A stretch of 64,000 bases of DNA from Nguyenibacter vanlangensis (GCF_038719015.1 NZ_CP152276.1:1-64000); one strand, 5' to 3'; positions 26,801-34,833 are shown, counted from the first letter of the stretch. Numbers and translations: made by a program. Notes: generated from the letters alone by a model not told the origin.

Positions 26801-26904
26801 ACCCCCCCGAGACCGGCATGCGTCAACAGGTCTGCAATATACTGGAAGGCGGCGACGTCGCCTTCCTCAAGCGCGAAAGGCGTTACGCGATCAGAGAGAA
26901 GTAG
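23875..26904 (+). CDS. TrlF-like PHP/SMC-type AAA ATPase, probable defence gene
   Basis: A 1009-residue protein. The N-terminal part is PHP phosphoesterase-like (DLQVHTPAS, GLTDYFTIDGY, HGSDCHGYPEIGHPC), giving candidate metal ligands. Next come an ABC/SMC-type Walker A (IGQKGSGKSALADL, near residue 385), a long charged coiled coil (about residues 480-780), a signature-like LSPGTKG and Walker B/D-loop VDQPDENLDNES. This layout matches the TrlF family of AAA-like ATPases, known from mobile-element cargo and suspected in nucleic-acid defence. It lies antisense inside the transfer module, so it is a late cargo insertion with its own promoter. Confidence 0.82.
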   Translation: MKEYKDVGPRGSEWRKWDLQVHTPASHLNNQFGSDWDVYVQNLFRMALTKGIAVIGLTDYFTIDGYKKVKEDYLANPAKLKALFSAEEIEQIAGMRVLPNIEFRLRTLVGPNRINCHVILSDEVAIRDIKENFLHDLTFTNQAKPQATAETHKLKVENLRQFGERLIKEHPPFGEQGDALFVGMTNAVVDDNHILQALQDSRFKDKFLFCVVADEDLPKLKWDSQDHHTRKLLIQRSDALFAGNPATRNWALAREPQYTDGEEHFLREFKTLKPCVHGSDCHGYPEIGHPCAKRGKKGHDCAAVPAECELRYCWIKADTTFEGLRQILHEPADRVYIGASPPVYYDEARVISRVTLSDGKGWFSDVSIPLNAGMVSIIGQKGSGKSALADLIAFAAGSWDPAEKDCFLKRSSGHLDGMKVTLHWADGHTSEGIVGRDRRPTNEVHYLSQNYVERICAKDGITKELVREIEKVVFHYLDPTDTLNASDFEELRLIKTEGVREEGNRLRDEMYAVIRDECALRDLIAKTPEKQARVKTLTEEREGLLKQLPAPASEAEAKVQEELQQKRQELTKAQQGVAAHKQNLQRIADIRTRTGAFRVQMERFFEQLQPTLREVGVPEGEWKKFRPDFPAEIEPPLAAREKAVNEAIAVVEGGEPPAAGTIRKLLAEIDELMKRETADKARQERTKQIQNRVAVINTEVERLNAEIKNVEENGSAQIATFGTKRLDAYVAYFANLKLEQQALQGLYDPIRERLTKQALLKGRELEFAIRWAADVSTWIERGAALFDQRRAVPYGSVEQLGKAANRILLPAWASGDPERIRTAFEIFMGEFRKKELPWKSYVRNGVTLQDVLNWLYEVSHIRLEYGLKFNGAELESLSPGTKGIVLLILYLGMDIEDSRPLVVDQPDENLDNESIYNLLTPYFRLAKVRRQIIVITHNPNLVVNSDSEQVIVATGEKQENGLPIISYNSGSLEENHPPETGMRQQVCNILEGGDVAFLKRERRYAIREK

Positions 26905-27003
26905 CGCTATGCGGTCGCGCGCAGCACCTCTATGGCCCACACGGCATCGCATGATCTCGGTGGCGTCCGCAACGAATCTATCGTCCGACCCTGATCGCCG
27001 ATC

Positions 27004-27438
27004 TTAGTCGCACACAGTCCGCTCGACCGTGTCTTCTGCGATCTCCTGCCTTAGCTTCGGACCTTCGTTCAGACGCCGGCCAAGCGTGGCGACAAAATTG
27101 TCATAGCGCGCCCCGGCCTGCGCACGAGCGGCCTTGGCCGCCGGCTCCGGCAGCGGCGGCGTCGTGTTGAGCCAGAAGCGGATGAACAGCGCCAGCGTCT
27201 CGACACCGATACCGACATCGCGTTCAAGCCGCGCCAGGCGCCGATCCTGCTGGTCGAGCCGCTTCGCGATAGCAGCCTCCCTCCGCTCGTCCGCATCCGG
27301 CGACAGGAATGACGCGATCGCGGCTTCGGCGATCAGCGACATCGAATGGTCCCGGCGCGCGGCATAGGCCGACAAGGCCTGCATGACATCCGGGTCGAGG
27401 TAGACGGAAAGCTGGGCCTTCTTCTTTGCCGTGACCAT
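27004..27438 (-). CDS. CopG-like ribbon-helix-helix protein of the transfer module
   Basis: A 144-residue protein whose first 50 residues look like an RHH DNA-binding domain (AQLSVYLDPDVMQALSAYAA, then SMSLIAEAAIASFLS), followed by a charged region (RLDQQDRRLARLERDVG) and a hydrophobic stretch. Genes of this type stand between traG and trbB in Tn4371-like elements and are annotated as CopG-family regulators. It follows traG after seven bases on the same strand. Likely a regulator or relaxosome accessory factor. Confidence 0.85.
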   Translation of the reverse strand: MVTAKKKAQLSVYLDPDVMQALSAYAARRDHSMSLIAEAAIASFLSPDADERREAAIAKRLDQQDRRLARLERDVGIGVETLALFIRFWLNTTPPLPEPAAKAARAQAGARYDNFVATLGRRLNEGPKLRQEIAEDTVERTVCD

Positions 27439-27445
27439 CAGCGCC

Positions 27446-29428
27446 TCACATCCCCAGATCGTCGCCGGGATCGAGCGAGGCTTGCTGGGCGAGGCCCTGC
27501 ATGAGGTCGTTCATGCGGCCGATGCGAGGCGCGTCCTCCTCCATCTCGTCGACCTGATCGAGCGCGAACTCATTCTCGATCGGAGCTTGCTTCTCGACGG
27601 AGCCTTGGCTGAGTTCCGGCTGCTTGCGCCGGTCAGTGTTCTTCGGATCCTCGTCGTCGGTGTCCTCGCCATCGACTCCAGCCGGCGCCGGTGGTCGGGG
27701 CGGCAGCGGGCGCGAACTCCAATCATCTGGCCGCCCCTCCTTCGGTCGCGTGAGCACGGGCGGCGCCATGATGCGCTCCTGAAACCGTTCATCCTCGTAG
27801 TAGCGCGCCTTCTTCGCGCGGATCGGGTGGACGCCCGACACCATGACGATCTCGTCAGTGGGCGGGAGCTGCATCACCTCGCCTGGCGTCAGCAGCGGGC
27901 GCGCGGTCTCCGAGCGGGAGACCATGAGGTGGCCGAGCCAGGGCGACAGTCGGCTGCCGGCATAGTTCTTCATCGCCTTCATCTCGGTCGCGGTGCCGAG
28001 CGCGTCGCTGACCCGCTTTGCCGTCCGCTCGTCGTTGGTCGCGAAGCTGACCCGCACATGACAGTTGTCGAGGATCGAGTTGTTGGGGCCGTAGGCCTTC
28101 TCGATCTGGTTCAGCGACTGCGCGATCAGGAAACTCTTGATGCCGTAGCCGGCCATGAAGGCGAGCGCGGATTCGAAGAAGTCGAGGCGGCCGAGCGCCG
28201 GGAACTCGTCGAGCATCAAGAGGAGACGGCGTCGCCCGGCCTTGGCCTGCAGGTCCTCCGTCAGCCGCCGGCCGACCTGGTTGAGGATCAGGCGGATGAG
28301 CGGTTTGGTCCGGTTGATGTCGGACGGCGGCACGACGAGGTAGAGCGTCGTCGGCCGATCACTGGCCACGATGTCGCCGATCCGCCAGTCGCAACGACGC
28401 GTCACCTCGGCCACAACTGGATCGCGATAGAGGCCGAGGAACGACATGGCCGTGCTCAGCACGCCGGACCGTTCGTTGCCGGATTTGTTCAGCAGCTCGC
28501 GCGCGGCAGAAGCGACGACGGGATGGACGCCAGCCTCGCCGAGGTGCGGCGTTCGCATCATCGCCGAGAGCGTCGACTCGATCGGCCGCTTGGGATCGGA
28601 GAGGAAGGACGCAACACCGGCGAGCGTTTTGTCCTCCTCGGCGTAGAGGACGTGCAGGATGGCGCCGACCAGCAACGCGTGACTGGTCTTTTCCCAGTGA
28701 TTCCGTTTCTCAAGGCTGCCTTCCGGGTCGACCAGGATGTCGGCGATGTTCTGGACGTCGCGAACCTCCCACTCGCCGCGGCGGACCTCGAGCAGTGGAT
28801 TATAGGCTGACGACTTCGCATTGGTCGGGTCGAACAGCAGCACGCGGCCGTGCTGCGCCCGGAAGCCCGCAGTGAGCTGCCAGTTCTCTCCTTTGATGTC
28901 ATGAACGATGGCCGAACCCGGCCAGGTCAGGAGCGAGGGGATGACCAGGCCGACGCCCTTGCCTGATCGGGTCGGCGCGAAGCATAGCACATGCTCCGGC
29001 CCATCATGGCGGAGGTAGCTGCGGTCATGGCGGCCCAGCACCAAGCCATCGGGGCCGAGCAGGCCAGCTTCGGCGATCTCCTTCGGTTGCGCCCAACGTG
29101 CGGAGCCGTAGGTCTCGACGTTCTTCGCCTCGCGCGCGCGCCAGACTGACATGCCGATGGCGGCGGTCGCGGCGATGAGCCCGCCGGATGATGCGATGTA
29201 GGCGCCCTCGATGAAGATCGACGGCGCATAGGCGTCGTAGGCGTACCACCACCAGAAGAAGGCCGGAGGGAGGTAGAACGGGAAGTGTAGGATCTCGAAC
29301 CAGGGCCGCCCCAGCTCGGGCTGAAAGCCGAGCCGCCAGGCCGTCCATTCGGTAGCGGTCCAGATCGCCAGCAAGACGATGGCGAAGACGGTGATGATTT
29401 GACCCCAGAGAATCTTGGTCGCAGGCAT
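27446..29428 (-). CDS. traG: TraG, VirD4-type coupling protein
   Basis: The coupling ATPase linking relaxosome to the Trb channel. It has N-terminal membrane helices (WGQIITVFAIVLLAIWTATE and FPFYLPPAFFWWWYAYD), Walker A APTRSGKGVGLV near residue 155 and Walker B LLLMLDEFPALG near residue 405, and an acidic C-terminal tail. I take the ATG at 29428 (MPATKILWG), which matches homologues; ATG codons at 29449 and 29479 are possible. It is followed at once by the CopG-like gene. About 9 kb of cargo separates it from the relaxase gene. Confidence 0.94.
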   Translation of the reverse strand: MPATKILWGQIITVFAIVLLAIWTATEWTAWRLGFQPELGRPWFEILHFPFYLPPAFFWWWYAYDAYAPSIFIEGAYIASSGGLIAATAAIGMSVWRAREAKNVETYGSARWAQPKEIAEAGLLGPDGLVLGRHDRSYLRHDGPEHVLCFAPTRSGKGVGLVIPSLLTWPGSAIVHDIKGENWQLTAGFRAQHGRVLLFDPTNAKSSAYNPLLEVRRGEWEVRDVQNIADILVDPEGSLEKRNHWEKTSHALLVGAILHVLYAEEDKTLAGVASFLSDPKRPIESTLSAMMRTPHLGEAGVHPVVASAARELLNKSGNERSGVLSTAMSFLGLYRDPVVAEVTRRCDWRIGDIVASDRPTTLYLVVPPSDINRTKPLIRLILNQVGRRLTEDLQAKAGRRRLLLMLDEFPALGRLDFFESALAFMAGYGIKSFLIAQSLNQIEKAYGPNNSILDNCHVRVSFATNDERTAKRVSDALGTATEMKAMKNYAGSRLSPWLGHLMVSRSETARPLLTPGEVMQLPPTDEIVMVSGVHPIRAKKARYYEDERFQERIMAPPVLTRPKEGRPDDWSSRPLPPRPPAPAGVDGEDTDDEDPKNTDRRKQPELSQGSVEKQAPIENEFALDQVDEMEEDAPRIGRMNDLMQGLAQQASLDPGDDLGM

Positions 29429-29565
29429 CGTAATTCCCTTCGGCTCCATGAATTCGTCGAGCCGGTTTGGGAATTGCAAGTCCGATACTTGTGAAGGGGA
29501 AGCCCAGCGCGATACGGCGCAAAAAGACTTAAAGGCGCGTAGGTAGTTGGTCGGAGGTCAGGATA

Positions 29566-30480
29566 CTATGACGAGATTGGCGTCCGGTCTTGGGCGGCTT
29601 GGGCCGTCCGTTGGATTCCCTCAGCCACCAATCCGTATAACTGTGGTGGCAGTTCGTGTCCCATGCCCTCTACCATCATAAGTTCGGAACGTGGCACCGA
29701 GGCGGCGGTATCTTCGCCGCAGGCCGGAGGGATGAGAGGATCATCCTTGCCATGGATGACGAGCGTCGGCGCCAAGATCGTCGCCAGGCGCGAACGCCGA
29801 TCGCCGGCGACCGCCATAGCAGCGATCTGTCGTCCCGCGCCTGTCGGATCGTAGTCGCGCTGTAATTCCTCCCGCACGAGCGTTCTGTGTTGGCCCTCGT
29901 CAAAAGCGCGGCCGGTTCCGGCAATCAGACGCGCGAAGGCCGAGCTATGCACGAGAAAACCTTCCTCGTCCGCAAAGGGGTCGGGCCCGGGGCCCATCAT
30001 CGCCGCCATCACCGCGGGTGCGGCCTGCGGGAGGGACGGATTGCCAGTGCTCGACATGATCGAGGTCAGGGACAAGACCCGATCAGGATATTCGCTCGCC
30101 ATGACCTGCGCGATCATCCCGCCCATCGATCGCCCAACAACGTGAGCGCGAGCGATCGACAAAACATCCAGCAATCCTACGGCGTCCGCGGCCATGTCAT
30201 AGAGGGTGTAGGGCACATCGGGGCGCTTGCCAGCCGCCAGCGCCGCGCCCAGCATGCTGAAATCCGGAGGCGCGGATTGGGTGAAATGAGTCGAGCGCCC
30301 AGAGTCCCGGTTGTCGAAGCGGATGACGCGATAGCCGCGGTCGACGAGCGCCGCGCAAAATGACGCCGTCCATCGGATCATCTGGGTGCCGAGTCCGCTG
30401 ATCAACAGGATAGCTGGGCGACTCTCGTCGCCGAAACTGTCGTAGGCCAACTCGATGCCGTTGGCGCTCACGATGGTCAT
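29566..30480 (-). CDS. Alpha/beta hydrolase
   Basis: A 304-residue single-domain alpha/beta hydrolase starting MTIVSANGIELAYDSFG. Catalytic residues are visible: nucleophile Ser in VVGRSMGGMIAQ, Asp in VIHGKDDPLIPP and His in EGMGHELP. No signal peptide. Its ATG overlaps the stop of the DUF1330 gene, so the two are translated together. The group includes esterases, peroxidases and ring-cleavage product hydrolases; the substrate is not evident. Confidence 0.85.
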   Translation of the reverse strand: MTIVSANGIELAYDSFGDESRPAILLISGLGTQMIRWTASFCAALVDRGYRVIRFDNRDSGRSTHFTQSAPPDFSMLGAALAAGKRPDVPYTLYDMAADAVGLLDVLSIARAHVVGRSMGGMIAQVMASEYPDRVLSLTSIMSSTGNPSLPQAAPAVMAAMMGPGPDPFADEEGFLVHSSAFARLIAGTGRAFDEGQHRTLVREELQRDYDPTGAGRQIAAMAVAGDRRSRLATILAPTLVIHGKDDPLIPPACGEDTAASVPRSELMMVEGMGHELPPQLYGLVAEGIQRTAQAAQDRTPISS

Positions 30481-30938
30481 GGTTCGCTCCTTCGAGATTG
30501 CGCCGGCAAAGGCAGCTCGGTCAGGGGAAGAAGACGCGAGTCCTCGATCGCGGCCGCGCGATGGCCGAGCCCCGCTCGGTATGCCTCGTTCGTGGCGAAG
30601 CTCAGAAATGAAGCGACGCTGCTTTGGCGGACGAGCATCGCCAAATCCCACCGTTCATCATCCGGACCGATCAGGAAGGGTCCGCCGGCCCCCAGGAAGA
30701 CGACATCGCCGCCGCTCTCGCGAAGAAAGGGAAGCGTGTACCGAATGTAGCTGTCGAAAGCGTTCGCGCCGCTGATGGGAGCCGCCGGCGCCAGGTCGGG
30801 ATGATCGGTGTAATCCGCTGTCGCCCGAAAGCGCAGCAGGTTGAGCATGAGCACCGGGCCGCCGATGTCGCGCTGGATAAAGCGCAGGCCCGATTCTTGT
30901 GTCGGCTCGAGATGCGGGCCGCTGGCGTGCGCGGTCAT
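30477..30938 (-). CDS. DUF1330-family protein
   Basis: A 153-residue soluble protein with a ferredoxin-like dimeric alpha/beta-barrel pattern of the DUF1330 family (GPVLMLNLLRFRATADY, then FDSYIRYTLPFLRESGGDVVFLG and a region about judging DERWDLAMLVRQSS). Function unknown; relatives sit beside oxidoreductases and hydrolases. It is coupled to the hydrolase downstream and starts 12 bases after the DUF2239 stop, so the three form one operon. Confidence 0.8.
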   Translation of the reverse strand: MTAHASGPHLEPTQESGLRFIQRDIGGPVLMLNLLRFRATADYTDHPDLAPAAPISGANAFDSYIRYTLPFLRESGGDVVFLGAGGPFLIGPDDERWDLAMLVRQSSVASFLSFATNEAYRAGLGHRAAAIEDSRLLPLTELPLPAQSRRSEP

Positions 30939-30950
30939 AGTGTCCTCCGT

Positions 30951-31592
30951 TCAATCGCGGGAAGCGGCCCGGCCCCCGAAGGCCAGGTCCAGAATGTGAG
31001 CGCGAATTGCGTCCGGCCACGCCGCGATTGACTGTTCCAGCTTCGATCGGTCGTCGGCGAAGAGCGCGCGCGTCGCCTCCTCGTAGCCCGGCCGATTGCC
31101 TGCCATCGCCAGCATGAAGTGATAAGCCGCCTCTTGGACGGCGCGACGGCTCGCACCGGGACCAGCCGTTCGCCTCGCGTCCTCGACGAGCCGCCGTAAG
31201 GTCGCCGAGGCGCCTCCCGGTTGCGTGACCAACCAGTCCCAATGCCTCGGCAGCAGCGTCACCTCGCGCGAAACCACGCCCAACTTGGGCCGGCCCCGCG
31301 CTCTCGATTCCGGATCCGCAGGCGAAGATCCGGCTGGTTCCGTCGGCGCTGATCGATACCGGCCCACATAGGTTTCTAGCGCTCGCGAGAGCCGATCGAT
31401 GATGTCCGCCTTCGTGCCACGAAGATCCAGGTCGATGACTTGGCCCGTCTTGTCGTCGAAGACGAGGACCAGTGTCGAAGCACCCGAGTCGCTGGCCGCT
31501 TTGACTGCCAACGCCACTTCGAGCAGCGGCCCCCTCAGGAGCAGGTGCTCGCCCTCGAACGCGGTACAGGGTTTTGAAGCTTCGCCGGACAT
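30951..31592 (-). CDS. DUF2239-family protein
   Basis: A 213-residue protein of the DUF2239 family, recognised by the opening TAFEGEHLLLRGPLLEVALA, the GRPKLGVVSREVTLLPRHWD block and the helical C-terminal half with RRAVQEAAYHFMLAMAGNRPG. The middle block resembles the part of these proteins that reads like a DNA- or ligand-binding segment, but no activity is established. It heads the operon with DUF1330 and the hydrolase. Two degenerate TTACCCGGGTAA-like dyads lie upstream. Confidence 0.8.
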   Translation of the reverse strand: MSGEASKPCTAFEGEHLLLRGPLLEVALAVKAASDSGASTLVLVFDDKTGQVIDLDLRGTKADIIDRLSRALETYVGRYRSAPTEPAGSSPADPESRARGRPKLGVVSREVTLLPRHWDWLVTQPGGASATLRRLVEDARRTAGPGASRRAVQEAAYHFMLAMAGNRPGYEEATRALFADDRSKLEQSIAAWPDAIRAHILDLAFGGRAASRD

Positions 31593-31611
31593 TGGCCATC
31601 CAAGGCGAGGA

Positions 31612-31657
31612 TTATTACCCGGAATAAAATGGCACGGTCAATTATACCCTGGTAAAT
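31612..31657. promoter_or_regulatory. Two degenerate ACCC/GG dyads upstream of the DUF2239 operon
   Basis: TTATTACCCGGAATAA (31612-31627) and TTATACCCTGGTAAAT (31642-31657) are imperfect inverted repeats with related cores, about 29 bp between centres, in an AT-rich patch just before the DUF2239 start. They could be operator sites; no adjacent regulator gene of the expected kind is present. Confidence 0.4.
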
Positions 31658-31687
31658 ATATTTGATCGCCAACGCATGGCCAGGGCA

Positions 31688-31854
31688 CTCGACCGAACCA
31701 GCGATGAGCGGCGGCATCGCGCTGGCAGGCACACCGATCGGCGCCCCAATCGTCGGATAGGCGGCCGGCCTCTACGGGCCGCGCTGTTGCTCGGCATCGG
31801 CGCCGCCTCGGCTTCGCCGCCGCCGCCGCCGTCGCGGCGCTAGTCGCCGTCTAG
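31688..31854 (+). pseudogene. Degraded C-terminal fragment of an MFS exporter gene
   Basis: One frame reads SGGIALAGTPIGAPIVG and then a TAG; after shifts it continues AAGLYGPR, LLGIGAAS and AAAAAVAALVAV. The GTPIGAPIVG...GPR pattern is the last transmembrane region of EntS-like MFS exporters. At least one stop and two frameshifts make it non-functional. It lies just before the 3' end of the AraC-family gene. Confidence 0.45.
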
Positions 31855-32756
31855 GCTGGGAGCATCGCCCGGGCATATCTGATCGGCGGCATCCCGACAT
31901 GGCGGGTGAAGGCGGTGCTGAACGTGCTCGCCGAGGCGTAGCCGACCTGCGCGGCGACATGCTCGATCGCCAGCTCCCGCGTGCGTAGCAGCCGCTTGGC
32001 GAGTGCCATGCGCCAGGTCAGCAGATACTCGATCGGGGGTAACCCGACGACGCGGCTGAAGCGCGCAAAGAAGGCGGACCGCGACATCGCCGCCTCGGCG
32101 GCGAGATCGGCCACGGTCCAGCCATGCGCGGGCCGCGCATGCATGGCGCGCAAGGCGGACACCAGGCGATCGTCCGACAGCCCCCGCGCGAGGCTCGGCA
32201 CCGACAGGATGTCGGCCCCACAGCGTAGCGCCTCGATGAGCAGCACCTCGAGCAGGCGCTCCAGCACCAGCTCCCGCGCCGGGCGGGCGTGGCGCGTCTC
32301 GTCGCCCACAAGCTGAAGCAGCAGGGCAAGCCGCGGCTCGTCGCGGGCGACGATCATCGCCGGCAGCAGCGAGACGAGCAGGGCGGCATCGGGCGAGGCG
32401 AAGCTGCAGACCCCGACCTGCATCCTGAGATTGACCGGCTCGCTGGGCGGCCCGACCCGGAATCGTCCCTCACCAATCTCCGTCGGCGTCATCGCGATCC
32501 CGTGCGGCGGCGCCTCGATGCTCTCGACGACATGATCCTTGGTCACGGGCGACAGCACGAAATCGCCCTTCCGGACGATGATCGGCGGCCGGCCGGACGA
32601 TACGACCCGACACGCGCCCTCCAGCACCGCGAAGAATACAGGCTTGCCCGCGATGTCGCGGCGGAGGCGCCACCGGCCGGCATATTCGACGAGCTTGGAA
32701 TAGCTGGCCGAGGGCTGGAGCAAGGTCACGATCTCGGCAAGTGGGTCGACGGTCAT
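31851..32756 (-). CDS. AraC-family regulator with cupin_6-type N-terminal domain
   Basis: A 301-residue protein: an N-terminal cupin-like sensing domain (residues 1-180, with VFFAVLEGACRVV and GDFVLSPVTKDHVVES) and a C-terminal double HTH (WTVADLAAEAAMSRSAFFARF and IEHVAAQVGYASASTFSTAF). It diverges from the SDR gene at 32856 with 99 bp between, and this pairing is very common for this AraC subgroup, so it probably regulates the SDR. No clear dyad operator was found in the gap. Confidence 0.88.
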   Translation of the reverse strand: MTVDPLAEIVTLLQPSASYSKLVEYAGRWRLRRDIAGKPVFFAVLEGACRVVSSGRPPIIVRKGDFVLSPVTKDHVVESIEAPPHGIAMTPTEIGEGRFRVGPPSEPVNLRMQVGVCSFASPDAALLVSLLPAMIVARDEPRLALLLQLVGDETRHARPARELVLERLLEVLLIEALRCGADILSVPSLARGLSDDRLVSALRAMHARPAHGWTVADLAAEAAMSRSAFFARFSRVVGLPPIEYLLTWRMALAKRLLRTRELAIEHVAAQVGYASASTFSTAFTRHVGMPPIRYARAMLPA

Positions 32757-32855
32757 GGCAGGACGATCGCAAATGTATCACGGACTTCCGACCATAGGCG
32801 GTCTCATCACCCTTCGCCATATCCAGGTGACCACCAACCAACTCGGAGTGCTTCC

Positions 32856-33605
32856 ATGTCCACCGTCCTGATCACCGGTTGTTCCTCGGGCTTCGGCCTC
32901 GAAACCGTGAAACTGTTCCTCGAGAAGGGCTGGAAGGTCGTCGCCACGATGCGCCAGCCCAAGGCCGACATCCTGCCCACCTCCGCCAATCTCGTCGTCC
33001 TGCCGCTGGACGTCACCGACCCGGGCAGCATCGCGCGCGCGCTCGACCAGGCGGGTGAGATCGACGTGCTGGTCAACAATGCCGGGTTCGGCGCCGCCGT
33101 GCCGATCGAGTTGATCGAGCCGGACACGGCGCGGCAACTGTTCGAGACCAATACGCTCGGCACGCTGGCGATGCTGCAGGCGATCCTGCCCGGCTTTCGC
33201 GAGCGCCGTAGCGGCGTGGTCATCAACGTCACGTCGACGGTGACGCTCAAGCCGCTGCCGCTGGTCAGCGTCTATCGCGCGAGCAAGGCGGCGGTGAACG
33301 CGCTCACCGAGAGCCTCGCGGTCGAGATGGAGCCGTTCGGCGTACGGGTGCATATTGTGCTCCCCGGCCGCTCGCCGGAAACGAACTTCGGCAACAACGC
33401 GATGCCGCATCTGCGCGGGCTCGATAACCCCGACTACAAGCCGCTGATCGAAGGCATGATCGCCCGTTTCCGCGACGACACCGGTCCGGTGACGCATGCC
33501 GCCGATGTGGCTGTGGCGGTCTGGCGGGCGGCCACTGACCCGCACGCGCCGCTCAGGATCCCGGCCGGCGAGGATGCGGTGCAGTGGATGGCCGAGGCGG
33601 AATAA
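32856..33605 (+). CDS. Short-chain dehydrogenase/reductase (SDR)
   Basis: A 249-residue classical SDR: cofactor motif TGCSSGFG at residues 7-14, NNAG near 71, catalytic Ser in NVTSTVTLK and YRASK (Tyr, Lys) downstream. It would oxidise or reduce a small alcohol or carbonyl compound with NAD(P). It starts at the ATG at 32856; a longer frame upstream is read-through. The neighbouring divergent AraC gene probably controls it, and an IS427-group element begins 63 bp after its stop. Confidence 0.9.
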   Translation: MSTVLITGCSSGFGLETVKLFLEKGWKVVATMRQPKADILPTSANLVVLPLDVTDPGSIARALDQAGEIDVLVNNAGFGAAVPIELIEPDTARQLFETNTLGTLAMLQAILPGFRERRSGVVINVTSTVTLKPLPLVSVYRASKAAVNALTESLAVEMEPFGVRVHIVLPGRSPETNFGNNAMPHLRGLDNPDYKPLIEGMIARFRDDTGPVTHAADVAVAVWRAATDPHAPLRIPAGEDAVQWMAEAE

Positions 33606-33668
33606 ACCTGGCTCGGTAGAACGACTGCTCTCGATGAAGAGTAGTCATCGCCATGAGTCTCGCCGTTA

Positions 33669-34516
33669 GCGCTCGTGGACAAAGCTTGACGGGGCTGAGT
33701 GGGATTGATTCAACGCTGCCATTTGGAGGCGGCGTTGGACGGGACGATCGGGGCGACGGATGCGGAGTGGGCGTTGATTGGCCCGCTACTTCCGGCTGAG
33801 GCAGGCCGGGGCTGTCGGCCTGCGGGGGATAATCGCCGCTTTTTCGACGGCATGATGTGGATGGCGCGGACGGGAGCGCAATGGCGTCATCTTCCGCCCT
33901 GCTACGGCAAGTGGAACAGCGTGTTCCGGCGCTATCGCCGCTGGGTCGAACAGGGCGTGTTCGAGGCCCTGCTGGAAACCTTGGCTGAACTGGTCGGCCG
34001 CGACCGGTCGGCCGACATGATCGACAGCACGGTCGTGCGCGCCCATCACTGCGCTGCCGGGATAAAAAAGGCGCTGGCCCGGCCGAGGCGCTCGGCCGAT
34101 CGCGCGGCGGCTTCTCGACCAAGCTCCACGCCCGCTGCGATGCACGCGGCCTCCCGCTCGCCTTCGTCTTGACGCCTGGACAGGCGCACGATCAGCAAGG
34201 CTTTGAACCGTTGTTCCGTGCCATCGGCGGTCGTCTCGATAGGCTTCTGGCGGATCGTGGCTATGACGCCGACCAGATCCGGGCCGACATCTCATACACC
34301 GGCGCGCGGCCCGTGATCCCCGCCAAACGCGGGAGACGAAACCCCGCCAGCCATGATCGGCATGCTTATAAGCTAAGAAACCGCATCGAGCGCATGTTCA
34401 ACAAGCTCAAGAACTGGCGGCGTGTCGCCACTCGATACGACAAGACCGCACAATCTTATCTCGGCTTCGTCTCCATCGCCTCAGCCTTCCTCTGGACCAC
34501 CTTTGTCCACGAACGC
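33669..34516 (+). mobile_element. IS5-family (IS427-group) element, copy 2, intact
   Basis: 848-bp element with termini GCGCTCGTGGACAAAG and, at the other end, the complement of GCGTTCGTGGACAAAG, flanked by TA on both sides. It is the same element as 2269-3117 but inverted and without the extra base, so its transposase can be made by -1 frameshifting. The two copies bracket about 30.5 kb including the trb operon and traG. Confidence 0.9.
33699..34172 (+). CDS. IS427-group transposase, 5' frame (OrfA)
   Basis: This GTG-started frame encodes the N-terminal IS5-type domain (DAEWALIGPLLPAEAGRGCR, WRHLPPCYGKWNSVFRRYRRW) and the first catalytic Asp (DMIDSTVVRAHHCAAG). At 34064-34070 there is an A6G slippery heptamer; a -1 shift there joins the frame at once to the 3' frame and gives the complete transposase. 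Without the shift a short product ending ...RSPSS is made, likely regulatory. Confidence 0.88.
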   Translation: MGLIQRCHLEAALDGTIGATDAEWALIGPLLPAEAGRGCRPAGDNRRFFDGMMWMARTGAQWRHLPPCYGKWNSVFRRYRRWVEQGVFEALLETLAELVGRDRSADMIDSTVVRAHHCAAGIKKALARPRRSADRAAASRPSSTPAAMHAASRSPSS

Positions 34517-34519
34517 TAG
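34169..34519 (+). CDS. IS427-group transposase, 3' frame (OrfB)
   Basis: Carries the rest of the DDE domain: LLADRGYDADQIRADI with the second Asp, IPAKRGRRNPA and the Glu in the RNRIERMFNKLKNWRRVATRYD Y-R-E type signature region. The frame is open upstream as far as the slippery site, so it is expressed mainly as a fusion with the 5' frame. Identical in sequence to the corresponding part of copy 1. Confidence 0.85.
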   Translation: MTPGQAHDQQGFEPLFRAIGGRLDRLLADRGYDADQIRADISYTGARPVIPAKRGRRNPASHDRHAYKLRNRIERMFNKLKNWRRVATRYDKTAQSYLGFVSIASAFLWTTFVHER

Positions 34520-34833
34520 TTGGGACGCGAAACAGACCGACGTCGGGAAGCGATCATGGGACCAGGTGGCAAAGCAAAGCCGCCTGGGTCTCCACGCTGC
34601 CCCCCGATGACCGTTGCGGGCCCCGGGAAGCTCCTTTACAGTTTACACGTCGGAAAAGGCAGGCTTGGTCTGGTCAGCCCAAGTCCTTTCGGTAACGAAA
34701 GCTCTGGTCTTTGGCCTCGTGCCGAGATCCCCACGACGAACATCGGACGCTCTGAGGGCGCCCGGCCGTTCGTCCGTGCGGTCTCCAACGCGAGGAACGC
34801 TCCGGTCGAACACCATCGACACAGGAGCGTGAC
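34520..34833. other. Intergenic region after IS427 copy 2
   Basis: About 310 bp between the insertion sequence and the flavin monooxygenase gene. Small open frames exist but none has recognisable similarity or a ribosome site. It presumably contains the monooxygenase promoter; an ACAGGAG ribosome site lies just before 34834. The monooxygenase may have lost an upstream regulator when the insertion sequence arrived. Confidence 0.4.

Noticed and set aside
32289..33605. Long 5' extension of the SDR gene
   Set aside because: The SDR Rossmann motif begins just after the ATG at 32856, and the extension lies antisense to the AraC-family gene.
2269..34516. Calling the inverted IS pair a proven composite transposon
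   Set aside because: The target duplication is only TA, so the outer flanks cannot show single-event insertion, and the enclosed DNA includes backbone transfer genes.
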